64,000 nucleotides of DNA from Nocardia tenerifensis NBRC 101015 (GTDB taxonomy: Bacteria; Actinomycetota; Actinomycetes; Mycobacteriales; Mycobacteriaceae), in the NCBI RefSeq assembly GCF_000308715.1, contig NZ_BAGH01000190.1:25850-89849 (forward strand). The letters run 5' to 3'. This document shows, piece by piece, positions 17,892-26,257 of this stretch. Under the pieces are notes generated by a model. That model was not told the origin of the DNA and did not search any database. It saw only the letters and a program-made list of their open reading frames with translations. Position numbers and translations under genes: made by a program. Numbering within the stretch: position 1 is the stretch's first letter; every line of letters begins with the position of its first letter.

Positions 17892-18683
17892 TCACGCGCG
17901 CAGCAGCGCCATCGTGGTGGTGGCCGTCTGCCGCAGCAGATCGATCACCTCGGGCACCTTCAGCTCGGCGGTCGTGATCACCGAGGGCGGGTGCAGCCAA
18001 CTGATCTCGAAGGTGGTCCACCCGTCCCTGGCGGCGAGGGTGACGCCGGCGCGCGGCGCGTGCGCGCTCTCCCGGCGAACCACATACGCCTCGTCACCGA
18101 GGCCGGAGATCTTCGTGACGACGTCGTCGGCGGCGAGCTCGGCCTGCGTCCAGGTCTCGAACCGGGCGGTGAACTCGGGGCCGGGATCGGCCCGCTTGTG
18201 CACCGCCGCGGCCACCATGAGGGTGGTGTCGTCGGACCGGCCGCTCGATCCGGGCGGGGCCAGCCGGATCGTGCAGGTCATCGAGTCGAGCGCGGGGTGC
18301 AGCCGGGTCTGGTGCAGCGGGTACTTCAGCGTCGCGGAAGTCGATGGGGCCAAGGCGAATCCGGCGCGGGCGTACGGTGCGGTGTCGGTGATCGCGCAGA
18401 GGTTGTCGACGTAGTGGTAGCCGCGCAGGTCGGGCGCCGGCTCGGCGCCGGGCTTGTCGGAGACGTTCAGCGCGGCGACGAGCACGAGCGCCGACACGCC
18501 CGCGCCGAGGCCGAGCAGCCAGAGCCGATTTCGGTTGCCGCCCCGGGGTTTCCACCGGCCGAGCGGTTGCGGCGGCACCCGTCCGTCCGGGTACGGCCGC
18601 ATCGGCCCGACCGGTGCGAGCGGCTGGTGCAGCCATCCGGCGTTGCTGAGGCTAGGAGGCCTCCGACCAGCCGGTCCCATCAT
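17892..18683 (-). CDS. Membrane-anchored hypothetical protein
   Basis: 263 residues. There is a Pro/Arg-rich cytoplasmic N-terminus of about 50 residues, one membrane helix (LWLLGLGAGVSALVLVAALNV), then an extracytoplasmic domain with two Cys (VDNLCAITD and SMTCTIRL), probably disulfide-bonded. The layout resembles actinobacterial DUF3558-like surface proteins, but I cannot assign it firmly. Two adjacent ATGs (18683, 18680) could start it. Confidence 0.65.
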   Translation of the reverse strand: MMGPAGRRPPSLSNAGWLHQPLAPVGPMRPYPDGRVPPQPLGRWKPRGGNRNRLWLLGLGAGVSALVLVAALNVSDKPGAEPAPDLRGYHYVDNLCAITDTAPYARAGFALAPSTSATLKYPLHQTRLHPALDSMTCTIRLAPPGSSGRSDDTTLMVAAAVHKRADPGPEFTARFETWTQAELAADDVVTKISGLGDEAYVVRRESAHAPRAGVTLAARDGWTTFEISWLHPPSVITTAELKVPEVIDLLRQTATTTMALLRA

Positions 18684-18758
18684 GGGGCGAAAGTATCACC
18701 TCCCCTTGATGATCGCCGGACGTTCGCCCCAGTCCTGTTCCGCGCGAGGGGAACTCCC

Positions 18759-19688
18759 TCAGCTGCTGCGCGGGGTGATCGAGGCGTGATCGGCCCGCAT
18801 GTCGTCGACGAAGTTCGCGATCGCCTCGGCGACCAGCAGCGGCTCGGTGACCGGCAGCCAGTGATCGGCGGGGACCGCGCAGCGCCACAGCCGGTCCACC
18901 CAGCGCGTGGAGGTGTCGTAGAGCGCGGCGGGCACGAACGGATCGGTGCTGTCCACGAGCAACTGCACCGGCACCGCGGTCCGGCGCACCCGCGGCCGCC
19001 GCAGATGATGCAGCAGATTGGCCTGCGCGATCCGGCCGCCCGCGACCAGATCCGTGCGCCACGTGCGCGCGATCCTGGCCGGGACGGGCGAGAGCCCGCC
19101 GAGCCGCTCGACCAGCAGGGTGCGCACCCGCGGCGGATAGAGCCTGCGCGCCACCGGCAGCGGGCTCCACGTCCACCGCACGCCGCTCAACCACCAGCCG
19201 AGATCGCCGGCCCGCAGCCGCACGTGCGGCGCGACGGCCCGCAGCCACAGGCCGAGGTGGTCGAGGTTGGGCCCGGAAATCGCGGTGAACGAGGCGATTC
19301 GGGTGTTCGCCCTCGAATCGCACACCGCCTCCCACAGCTGCACCGCGCCCCAGCCGTGTCCGCAGGTGTGCACCGGCTGCTTCGGGCTCGCCGCGTCGAT
19401 CACCGCGTAGAAGTCGTCGGCGAGCCGGTCGAGCCGGAACTGCGCGAGCAGCGCGGGCGAGCCCGAACGCCCGTGGCCGCGCACGTCGTAGGCGATCACG
19501 CGGAAGCCGTCGGTCAGCAGGGCGGCGACGGTGGCCCACACGCGATGGGTGTCGGTGAGGCCGTGCACGAGGACGAGGGGTGTCGCGGCCGGGTCGCCCC
19601 ATTCGAAGACGGCGAGGTCGGCGCCGTCGGCGGCCACCGTCCACTGCCGATCCGGGCGGGGCGTGTCGGTGTCGAGCTGGTTGGTCAT
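18759..19688 (-). CDS. EphD-like alpha/beta-hydrolase with Gly at the nucleophile position
   Basis: 309 residues from the ATG at 19688 (GAGG upstream). The oxyanion loop LVHGLTDTHRVW, YDVRGHGRSG and RIASFTAISGPNLDHLGLWL closely follow the N-terminal hydrolase domain of mycobacterial EphD. In that family the nucleophile Asp lies in a GHDWG motif; here it reads CGHGWGAVQLWEAV, with Gly112 (codon GGC at 19355-19353, one base from GAC). Acid (DSTDPFVP) and His (PADHWLP) regions remain. No SDR domain is fused, although an SDR gene is two genes away. It may be a non-catalytic or altered enzyme. Divergent from the TetR gene. Confidence 0.8.
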   Translation of the reverse strand: MTNQLDTDTPRPDRQWTVAADGADLAVFEWGDPAATPLVLVHGLTDTHRVWATVAALLTDGFRVIAYDVRGHGRSGSPALLAQFRLDRLADDFYAVIDAASPKQPVHTCGHGWGAVQLWEAVCDSRANTRIASFTAISGPNLDHLGLWLRAVAPHVRLRAGDLGWWLSGVRWTWSPLPVARRLYPPRVRTLLVERLGGLSPVPARIARTWRTDLVAGGRIAQANLLHHLRRPRVRRTAVPVQLLVDSTDPFVPAALYDTSTRWVDRLWRCAVPADHWLPVTEPLLVAEAIANFVDDMRADHASITPRSS

Positions 19689-19779
19689 GTCGTTGCCTCG
19701 TTCGGGTGCGGGCTGCCGGACGGTCACGCGGGCGGGCCGGGCGCTCGGCCCGCGACGGTGCGCATCGCCCGAGCCTGCC

Positions 19780-19794
19780 CGTACCGGCAGTACG
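19780..19794. promoter_or_regulatory. Operator-like repeat 1 (CGTAC-N5-GTACG)
   Basis: CGTACCGGCAGTACG, 5-bp inverted arms. It is the first of three related sites between the EphD-like gene and the TetR gene at 19941, spaced 21 bp (two helical turns) from site 2. Likely a TetR-family operator. Confidence 0.6.
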
Positions 19795-19800
19795 TTTTCC

Positions 19801-19815
19801 GATACCGACAGTACG
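19801..19815. promoter_or_regulatory. Operator-like repeat 2
   Basis: GATACCGACAGTACG matches site 1 at 12 of 15 positions and keeps the ACCGxCAGTACG core. It is in helical phase with site 1. Confidence 0.55.
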
Positions 19816-19911
19816 AAGAAATTCTCGCCTGCGGGAGAGATAGTCGCAGACTATGGCGTACCTCACGGTTATTGCCTCGTGCCACTGTGAGGTTCCAGCA
19901 CGGCGGAAATC

Positions 19912-19926
19912 CGTACCGCCGGTACG
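19912..19926. promoter_or_regulatory. Operator-like repeat 3
   Basis: CGTACCGCCGGTACG has perfect 6-bp arms around GCC. It lies 15 bp before the TetR start codon, where binding would block its own transcription. Confidence 0.6.
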
Positions 19927-19940
19927 TGTATGCTGCCGAC

Positions 19941-20618
19941 GTGCCACGCCCCCGCGTCCGTTCGACGACCTCCCGTGCGGAGATCGTCGACGCCGCGATC
20001 CGGGTGATCGACCGCGACGGGCCGCGGCCGAGCATGGACGACATCGCCCGCGAGGCCGGCATCACCAAGCCCCGCCTCTACCGGCAGTTCGCCGACAAGG
20101 CCGATCTCTACACCGAGATCGCCGACCGGATGGCCAAGGCCGCGGCGGCCGCCACGGGCAACGACCTGACGCTCATGCTGCAACCGCCGCGCACCGCGCT
20201 GCGCCGGGTGCTCACCGGATACGCCGACAGTATTGTGCGGCATCCCAACGTTTTTCGCTTCCTGGGCCAGGCGCAGGTGACCCAGCGCTCCGACGACGCG
20301 GTGCTGCAGTTCGATCTCGGCCGCGCGGCCGCGGACCGCTTCGCCGGGCAGGCGCGCGAGATCGCCGAGTCCATCCCGATCGACACCGCGGGCATCGACT
20401 ACCTGTCGCGCGCCGTGGTCGGGGTCGTCGTGGCCATCACCGACCTGTGGCTGGCCGACGCGGCGCTGCCGCACCCGGACCGGACCGCCGAGTTCATCGA
20501 CCAGGCAACCGAATTCGTCTGGGGCCTGATCGACGGTTTCCTGCGCAGGCAGGGCATATCGGCCGATCCGGAGACGCCGATCTTCACCTCGCTGGCCGCC
20601 GTCAATCAGGCGCGCTAG
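19941..20618 (+). CDS. TetR-family regulator
   Basis: 225 residues. The HTH is in MDDIAREAGITKPRLYRQFADKADLY after an N-terminal helix RAEIVDAAIRVIDRDGPRPS. The C-terminal ligand domain is of ordinary length. The start is GTG at 19941 (VPRPRVRSTT); a GTG at 19926 is an alternative. No strong ribosome site is seen. The three 15-bp repeats upstream are the likely binding sites, so it probably represses itself and the divergent EphD-like gene. Confidence 0.88.
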   Translation: MPRPRVRSTTSRAEIVDAAIRVIDRDGPRPSMDDIAREAGITKPRLYRQFADKADLYTEIADRMAKAAAAATGNDLTLMLQPPRTALRRVLTGYADSIVRHPNVFRFLGQAQVTQRSDDAVLQFDLGRAAADRFAGQAREIAESIPIDTAGIDYLSRAVVGVVVAITDLWLADAALPHPDRTAEFIDQATEFVWGLIDGFLRRQGISADPETPIFTSLAAVNQAR

Positions 20619-20670
20619 TCCGCTTTTTCAGCATCGCCACGCGGTATCGACTCGCCGTGTGCCGATGTTG

Positions 20671-20699
20671 TTGACACGTTGCCAATAGTGCGAGAATCT
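20671..20699 (+). promoter_or_regulatory. Promoter candidate for the acyl-CoA dehydrogenase operon
   Basis: A consensus -35 TTGACA (20671-20676), a 17-bp spacer and GAATCT (20694-20699) as a weak -10. It lies 62 bp before the ATG at 20761. Confidence 0.45.
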
Positions 20700-20760
20700 G
20701 ATGCCAGGAACCGGAGGCCCGCATGACCGCCGGTGAGGGCTTCGAGCAAAGGATCCGACG

Positions 20761-21906
20761 ATGGCACGCCCCGCATGGAGTGACGACGAGGTCGAGGCGG
20801 TACGCGACCTGGCGAAGACGTTCTTCGACAAGGAGGTCGTGCCGCACGAGGAGAAGTTCGTCGCGCAGGGCCACCCCGACCGCGCGCTGTACAACCGGGC
20901 GGGCGAGCTCGGCCTGCTGTGCACGGCCATTCCCACCGAATTCGGCGGGGGCGGCGGGACATTCGCGCACGAGGCGGCGATCATCGAGGAGCAGTCCCGG
21001 GCCGGCGACGGTGCGATGGGCATGCCGGTGCACAGCTCCATCATCGCGCCGTACCTGAAGGAGTTCGGCTCCGCCGAGCTCAAGCAGCGCGTGCTGCCCA
21101 GGGCGGCCAGCGGTGAGATGGTGCTCTCGATCGCCATGACCGAGCCGGGCACCGGCTCGGATCTGCAGAACATCAAGACCCGCGCGGTCCGCGAGGGCGA
21201 CGAGTACGTCATCACCGGCTCGAAGATCTTCATCACCAACGGCTGGCTCTGCGACGGCATCGTCATCGCCGCCAAGACCGACCCGACCAAGGGCGCGGCC
21301 GGCGTCTCGCTGATCTTCGCCGAGGTCTCCGACGACACCCCCGGCTTCAAGCGCGGCCGCATCCTGAACAAGATCGGCGGCAAGGCTCAGGACACCGCCG
21401 AGCTGTTCTTCGACGGCCTGCGGGTGCCCGTCGCGAACCTGCTCGGCGAGCAGGAGGGCCTCGGCTTCTATCAGATGATGCAGATGCTGGCCCAGGAGCG
21501 GCTGGTCACCGGCGTCATCGCGGTCGCGATGATGGAACAGGCCGTGCGATTGACCATCGACTACACCAAGGGCCGCGAGGCCTTCGGCAAGCCGCTGTTC
21601 GCGATGCAGAACACGAAGTTCGAGCTCGCCGAGTGCGCGACCATCGCCAAGGTGAGCCGCACGTTCCTCGACGACTGCATCGTCAAGCACCTGCGCGGCG
21701 AGCTCGACATTCCCACCGCGGCCATGTCGAAGTACTGGCTCACCGATCAGCTGGGTATCGTGGTGGACCGCTGCCTGCAATTGTTCGGCGGCTACGGCTA
21801 TATGACGGAGTATCCGATTTCGCAGCTCTACACCGGCGCCCGCGTCATGCGCATCCTCGCGGGCAGCAACGAGGTGATGAAGGATCTCATTGCCCGGTCT
21901 CTCTGA
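20761..21906 (+). CDS. Acyl-CoA dehydrogenase
   Basis: 381 residues, the usual family length. Segments in order: an N-terminal helical domain, the FAD/substrate segment MTEPGTGSDLQNIKTRA, KIFITNGWLCDG, and the C-terminal signature QLFGGYGYMTEYPISQLY followed by ILAGSNEVMKDLIARSL, whose Glu is the expected catalytic base. AAGGA precedes the ATG. It catalyses alpha,beta-dehydrogenation of an acyl-CoA with FAD. The downstream TetR gene overlaps it by 17 bp and probably regulates this unit. Confidence 0.93.
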   Translation: MARPAWSDDEVEAVRDLAKTFFDKEVVPHEEKFVAQGHPDRALYNRAGELGLLCTAIPTEFGGGGGTFAHEAAIIEEQSRAGDGAMGMPVHSSIIAPYLKEFGSAELKQRVLPRAASGEMVLSIAMTEPGTGSDLQNIKTRAVREGDEYVITGSKIFITNGWLCDGIVIAAKTDPTKGAAGVSLIFAEVSDDTPGFKRGRILNKIGGKAQDTAELFFDGLRVPVANLLGEQEGLGFYQMMQMLAQERLVTGVIAVAMMEQAVRLTIDYTKGREAFGKPLFAMQNTKFELAECATIAKVSRTFLDDCIVKHLRGELDIPTAAMSKYWLTDQLGIVVDRCLQLFGGYGYMTEYPISQLYTGARVMRILAGSNEVMKDLIARSL

Positions 21907-22543
21907 TACGACGAGTGAGATCGCGGGCGACGCCGCGCAACCGCGCCGTCGCCGGCTGGAGCCCGACGAACGCCGGGCCCAGATTCTGGCGTGCGCGATC
22001 GACATGTTCGGCGAGCGGCCGTACGCGGCCGTCTCGACCGCAGAGCTGGCCCAGCGCGCCGGCGTGGCCCGCGGTCTGATCAACCACTACTTCGGCAACA
22101 AGCGCGACCTGTACCTGGCGGTCGTGCGCCGGATGGTGACGCTGCCCAAGCTCGACGACATGATCGTGCCCACCGGCACCGAGCGCGAGCGCGTCGACGC
22201 GAGTGTGCACTGGCTGCTGGACACGATCGCCGAGCACGGCAGCACCTGGGTGAAGGTGACCAGTCACGAGGGCGTCGGCGACGACCCCGAGGTGCAGCAG
22301 ATCCTCGACCAGGCCGACGACGCGGCCGCTGAGCGGCTGCTGCTGATGATCGGCCTCGCCGATTCGGCACGCAGTGCGGTCTTGCGCGCGATGGTGCGGG
22401 CCTACGGCGGATTGGTGAAAGTGGCGGGGCGGGAATGGATCACCCGCGGCACGCTCACCCGCCCGCAGGTGCACGAACTGCTCGCCGACATGCTGATGAC
22501 ACTGGTCACCGAGTCGCTGCCGAAGGTGGACCGCCGGCGCTGA
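21890..22543 (+). CDS. TetR-family regulator coupled to acyl-CoA dehydrogenase
   Basis: 217 residues. HTH: LEPDERRAQILACAIDMFGE, then AELAQRAGVARGLINHYFGNKRDLY. The start is a TTG at 21890 inside the end of the upstream gene, with AAGGA about 6 nt before it; no ATG or GTG fits ahead of the conserved helix. Overlap implies translational coupling. It likely senses acyl-CoA and controls the dehydrogenase, as FadR-like TetR proteins do; this is inference. Confidence 0.85.
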   Translation: MPGLSDTTSEIAGDAAQPRRRRLEPDERRAQILACAIDMFGERPYAAVSTAELAQRAGVARGLINHYFGNKRDLYLAVVRRMVTLPKLDDMIVPTGTERERVDASVHWLLDTIAEHGSTWVKVTSHEGVGDDPEVQQILDQADDAAAERLLLMIGLADSARSAVLRAMVRAYGGLVKVAGREWITRGTLTRPQVHELLADMLMTLVTESLPKVDRRR

Positions 22544-22563
22544 GCGCGCGGCGGCCCCGACCC

Positions 22564-22929
22564 TCAGCCGAGCGTCTCCGGTGCGGCGTCACCAGGGGCG
22601 ACGACGCCGCCCGCGCTGTAACGAACCGGCCGCGGGTTGCCCGGCGCGTGGCCGGGCCTGCCGTACTTGCGCTCGATCACTTCCTCGCGCCGGTGCTCGA
22701 CGATCAGCGCGCCGATGCCGAGGATCCACAGCGCGGCCGTCGCGATCGCACCGGTCTGCGTCCAGGTGGCGTCGCCGTACGCGGCGGCGGTGAGGGTGCA
22801 GGCGAGCGCGGCGACGCCGAGCGCGCACAGCACCAGGCCGGGAACGTTGTAATTGTCGCCGAGCAGATCGCCGGCCTGGGCGTGCCACGGGCGATTGTCG
22901 TGGTCACCGGGGTTGGTGCTACCGAGCAT
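22564..22929 (-). CDS. Small two-helix membrane protein (possibly UsfY-like)
   Basis: 121 residues. Two hydrophobic helices (PGLVLCALGVAALACTLTAA and TGAIATAALWILGIGALIVE) are followed by a charged EHRREEVIERKYGR stretch and a Gly/Pro-rich tail. This topology recalls the mycobacterial UsfY proteins, but the match is weak. AGGAGG lies before the ATG at 22929. Function unknown. Confidence 0.7.
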   Translation of the reverse strand: MLGSTNPGDHDNRPWHAQAGDLLGDNYNVPGLVLCALGVAALACTLTAAAYGDATWTQTGAIATAALWILGIGALIVEHRREEVIERKYGRPGHAPGNPRPVRYSAGGVVAPGDAAPETLG

Positions 22930-23124
22930 GGATCCTCCTGGGAGTCAGCGCAAGATCAGTGACACTCTCCGATCAGCATGGACCCGCGACGGGGAAAACA
23001 GCTAGTAATTGGACGTTTCAGATGATGGCGCGTCGCCGGAGCCCTATTGTGGGTCGGGAAATCGGGGCGGGTCCGGGCAGTCCGAGGTTCCTGCACGGTG
23101 GTTTGGTGTGGAGAGGGACCTGGC

Positions 23125-23850
23125 ATGGCACGGGCGCAACGCCGTGAGAATGAACGTTGGCCTTCGGCGCAGCCGGACGATCGATGGCCGGCGGCGGGTG
23201 ACGAGGAACAGTGGATCGAGCCGGAGCCCGAGGAACGGTGGCAGGAGCCCGCGCCGAGCAGGCGCCGGACGGGCCGGCTGCGGGTGGAGATTCCGCCCAT
23301 CGTGAATCCGTACGCGATCGTCGCGCTGGTGGCGGCGCTGATCGGATTGTTCCCGGTGGCCATCGTTTTCGGCTTCATCGCGTTCTCGCATCCGCGCGGG
23401 CGGGTGATGGCGATGTTCGCGCTGCTGATCGGGGTCGCGGAGGTGACGGCGGTCGCGGGCTTGGTGCTGCTGTCGGGCGACATGCTGCCAGACTCGTGGA
23501 CTCGGGTGGGTAAGACCGCGGCGACGACGAGCGTCGCGCCGCCGCCGGTCGTGCCCACGACGGCGAGCCCGTCCACGACGAACCAGAGCAATCTGAAGAA
23601 GGGTGCGTCATGTACCGACGGGCAGGTGGGGCAGATCGGCAGCGCCACCGACGGCGGAACGCTCATCTGCCTGCTCAGCTCGAGCGGCAACTATCAGTGG
23701 GCGGGGCCGTACACGGTGTCCACGACGGTTCAGCAGCCCGGCGCGAAATGCGATAGCACCACGGCGAAGACGGGCCGCACCGCGGACGGCCGCGCGCTGG
23801 TGTGCGAGAGCGCGGGCCGCAGCGGCACGTGGGTGCTGTGGACCGAGTAG
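23125..23850 (+). CDS. DUF4190-like membrane protein with extracellular Cys-containing tail
   Basis: 241 residues. An acidic/Trp-rich cytoplasmic N-terminus (1-55) is followed by two membrane helices (IVNPYAIVALVAALIGLFPV and VMAMFALLIGVAEVTAVAG), a Thr/Pro linker (about 130-160), and an extracytoplasmic domain with four Cys arranged as two repeats (GASCTDGQ...LICLL and GAKCDSTT...LVCES). GAGAGGGA precedes the ATG. The last codons and stop are tandemly duplicated. It may be a cell-envelope sensor or scaffold; function unknown. Confidence 0.75.
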   Translation: MARAQRRENERWPSAQPDDRWPAAGDEEQWIEPEPEERWQEPAPSRRRTGRLRVEIPPIVNPYAIVALVAALIGLFPVAIVFGFIAFSHPRGRVMAMFALLIGVAEVTAVAGLVLLSGDMLPDSWTRVGKTAATTSVAPPPVVPTTASPSTTNQSNLKKGASCTDGQVGQIGSATDGGTLICLLSSSGNYQWAGPYTVSTTVQQPGAKCDSTTAKTGRTADGRALVCESAGRSGTWVLWTE

Positions 23851-23872
23851 CCGGTGCTGTGGACCGAGTAGC
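23832..23872 (+). repeat. 20-bp tandem duplication spanning the stop codon
   Basis: GGTGCTGTGGACCGAGTAGC occurs at 23832-23851 and 23853-23872, a period of 21 bp. The stop TAG of the gene ending at 23850 is repeated in frame. Confidence 0.95.
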
Positions 23873-23877
23873 GGTCG

Positions 23878-24879
23878 CTACTCCTCTTTCTTTGCCCGGC
23901 TCGGCTGCACGCGCGGCGGTTCGTTCGGCATCTTCGGATACTGCGGCGGCCACGGCGCGTCCATGAGTCCCGACGCCAGGTCGCGCTCCGACATCTCCAG
24001 CAGCGGGGCGATCGACTGCGGCGCGCGGTCGGCCCACGGGTCACCCAGCTCGGCCAGCCGGTCGGGCACGGTGGCGATGGTCAGCTCGTCGGGTACCACC
24101 GAGTCCAGTTCGGACCAGGCGATCGGGGTCGACACCTGCGCGCCGACCTTCGGGCGCACGCACCACGCCCCGAAAACCGTTTTGTGCGGGGCATTCTGGT
24201 TGAAGTCGACGAACACGCGGTTGCCGCGCTCCTCCTTCCACCAGTGCGCGGTGATCTGGTCGGGGTGGCGGCGCTCCAGCTCCCGCGCCAGCGCGACCGA
24301 CGCCGCGCGCACCTGGTAACCATCCCAATTCGGTTGCAGCGCAACGTAGATGTGCAACCCGCGAGACCCCGAGGTCTTGATCCGCGACTCGATGCCCAAC
24401 TCCTCGAACAACTCTCGCGTGAGCACGGCCGCGTGCTTCAGGTCGTCGAAGGAGATGCCGGGGGAGGGATCGAGGTCGATGCGCAACTCGTCGGCGATCT
24501 TCAGGTTGTCCGCGCGGTTGGGCCACACGTGAAAACCCAAGCAGCCCTGGTTGACTGCCCACAGGATGTGCGCGAGATCGTGCGCGACGAGCGCGTCGGC
24601 GGTGGTGCCGTTGGGCGTGGACACCTCGACGGTGTGCAGCCAGTCCGGCGCGGATTTCGGCACCCGCTTCTGAAACCACGACTTTCCCGACGCGCCGTCG
24701 GGATAACGCTCCAGCAGCAGCGGGCGACCGCCCACCACATTCAGGAACGGTTCGGCGACCGCCTGGTAGTAATGCACGAGATCGAGTTTCGTCTCGCCGC
24801 GCTTGGTGAAATACACCTTGTCGGGATTGCTGATGGTGACGGTGCGGCCCGCCGCCTCGATATCGACCGATGAGCTCAC
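23878..24879 (-). CDS. LigD-type primase-polymerase (PrimPol, LigC-associated)
   Basis: 333 residues of the archaeo-eukaryotic primase polymerase domain found in LigD. Motif I is LRIDLDPSPG (two metal Asp), motif II is SGSRGLHIYVAL, and a third metal Asp is in NRVFVDFNQNAPHKT. It begins at GTG 24879, overlapping the ligase stop by 4 bp. In mycobacteria the gene next to LigC encodes a stand-alone PrimPol that fills short gaps in excision repair. The same pairing here supports that role. It has no ligase or nuclease domain. Confidence 0.9.
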   Translation of the reverse strand: MSSSVDIEAAGRTVTISNPDKVYFTKRGETKLDLVHYYQAVAEPFLNVVGGRPLLLERYPDGASGKSWFQKRVPKSAPDWLHTVEVSTPNGTTADALVAHDLAHILWAVNQGCLGFHVWPNRADNLKIADELRIDLDPSPGISFDDLKHAAVLTRELFEELGIESRIKTSGSRGLHIYVALQPNWDGYQVRAASVALARELERRHPDQITAHWWKEERGNRVFVDFNQNAPHKTVFGAWCVRPKVGAQVSTPIAWSELDSVVPDELTIATVPDRLAELGDPWADRAPQSIAPLLEMSERDLASGLMDAPWPPQYPKMPNEPPRVQPSRAKKEE

Positions 24880-25955
24880 TTCGCCTCGCTGAAGATCGCG
24901 CTCAATTCCGCGGGCGGCGCCTCGTCGAGTTGAGCGTAGGTACACGATTCCGGCGTGCGGTCGGGGCGGAAGCGGACCAGCCGGCCGCCGTGCCGCAGCC
25001 GCCCGGACTGCACGTGCTCGTAGCGGACCTCCGCGACCAGCTCGGTGCGCAACGCCTCCCACGAGAGGTCTTTGCCGCCGGTCCAGCGGCTCACCCCGCC
25101 TGGCATCTTGCCGTCGGCCCTGGCCTGCGCGGCGGCGTCGGCCCATTCGCGCCACGGATGGTTCTCCAGCGCGTTCTCGCGCAGCGGCGCGAGTTCGTCG
25201 ACCAGTTCCCTGCGCCGGGCGGCGGTGAAGCTGCTCGCGACGCCGACGTGATGCAGGCTGCCCTCGTCGTCGAAGAGCCCGAGCAGCAGCGAGCCGATGC
25301 CCGCGCCGTCCTTGTGCCAGCGGAACCCGGCGACCACGCAGTCGGCGGTGCGTTCGTGCTTGACCTTGAGCATCACCCGCTTGTCCTGGAGATACGGCAG
25401 GTCGTCGGCCTTGACCATGACGCCGTCGAAGCCGGCGCCCTCGAACCGGGTGAACCAGTCCTCGGCGACCTCCGGGTCCTGGGTGATCGGGGTGAGGTGG
25501 ACCCGCGCGAGCTCGGTGTCCAGGATGGTCTCGAGCAGCCGCCTGCGCTCGGCGAACGGTTCCTCGGTGAGGTCCTTGTCGTCCAGGGCGAGCAGGTCGA
25601 AGGCGACGAAGCTGGCCGGCGTCTCGACCGCCAGCTTGTTGACCCGCGAGGCGGCCGGGTGCAGGCGGTTCTGCAGCGTGTCGAAGTCGAGGCCGGCCTC
25701 GGTGACCACCACGATCTCGCCGTCGACCACGCACCGCTGCGGCAGCGCCTGCTTCAGCAACTCCGCGACCTCGGGGAAGTACCTGGTCAACGGGCGGTCG
25801 TTGCGGGAGCCGAGCTCGACCTCGTCGCCGTCGCGGAACACGATGCAGCGGAACCCGTCCCACTTCGGCTCGTAGCTGAGCCCGCCCTCGTGCGGCACCT
25901 TGGGCGCGGTCTTGGCCAGCATCGGTTTCACAGGCGGCATCACCGGTAGGTCCAA
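24876..25955 (-). CDS. ligC: ATP-dependent DNA ligase LigC
   Basis: 359 residues. The adenylation lysine is in EPKWDGFR (Lys31), with motifs VVDGEIVV, SFVAFDLLAL, GFDGVMVKA and KVKHERTADCVV in order, then an OB-fold domain. The size matches mycobacterial LigC. The start is TTG at 25955 with GGAGG 6 nt upstream; an ATG 15 bases downstream is a weaker alternative. It works with the adjacent PrimPol in gap repair. Confidence 0.92.
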   Translation of the reverse strand: MDLPVMPPVKPMLAKTAPKVPHEGGLSYEPKWDGFRCIVFRDGDEVELGSRNDRPLTRYFPEVAELLKQALPQRCVVDGEIVVVTEAGLDFDTLQNRLHPAASRVNKLAVETPASFVAFDLLALDDKDLTEEPFAERRRLLETILDTELARVHLTPITQDPEVAEDWFTRFEGAGFDGVMVKADDLPYLQDKRVMLKVKHERTADCVVAGFRWHKDGAGIGSLLLGLFDDEGSLHHVGVASSFTAARRRELVDELAPLRENALENHPWREWADAAAQARADGKMPGGVSRWTGGKDLSWEALRTELVAEVRYEHVQSGRLRHGGRLVRFRPDRTPESCTYAQLDEAPPAELSAIFSEAK

Positions 25956-26257
25956 AGCGATCCTCCTCGGATTAGGTTCTCACCTGTACCGACGGCATGA
26001 CCACAGCAAACTCATCGGTACTCGCCGATGATCGTATGCGCCGCGTCCGACACTCTGGCGAAGGCCGGCAGCCGCAGCGACGTGTCCCCCCTGGCCGGAC
26101 CGTGCTCCCGCCTGGACCGGTGCGCTCCACGCCACTGATTTCGGGTGCACATGGGTAACTCGCCGGGGACGGGCTAACTGGACGAGCAATCACACCGCCG
26201 GTCGCCGACGCGGTTCTCGCGGTACCTGAGTCTGGCTTGAAGTCCCGGAGAGGCGGA
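25956..26257. other. Gene-free spacer
   Basis: About 300 bp between the divergently placed ends of ligC (start) and the cold-shock gene (stop), both on the minus strand. It should hold the ligC promoter. I see no convincing gene; short open frames here have unnatural composition. Confidence 0.5.

Noticed and set aside
17853..20618. A 921-codon open frame on the plus strand
   Set aside because: It lies antisense to several well-supported genes and only its last 225 codons (from GTG 19941) form a recognisable TetR protein.
25972..26193. Open frame of 73 codons on the minus strand upstream of ligC
   Set aside because: No ribosome site, unnatural composition (Pro/Ser/Arg) and no recognisable homology.
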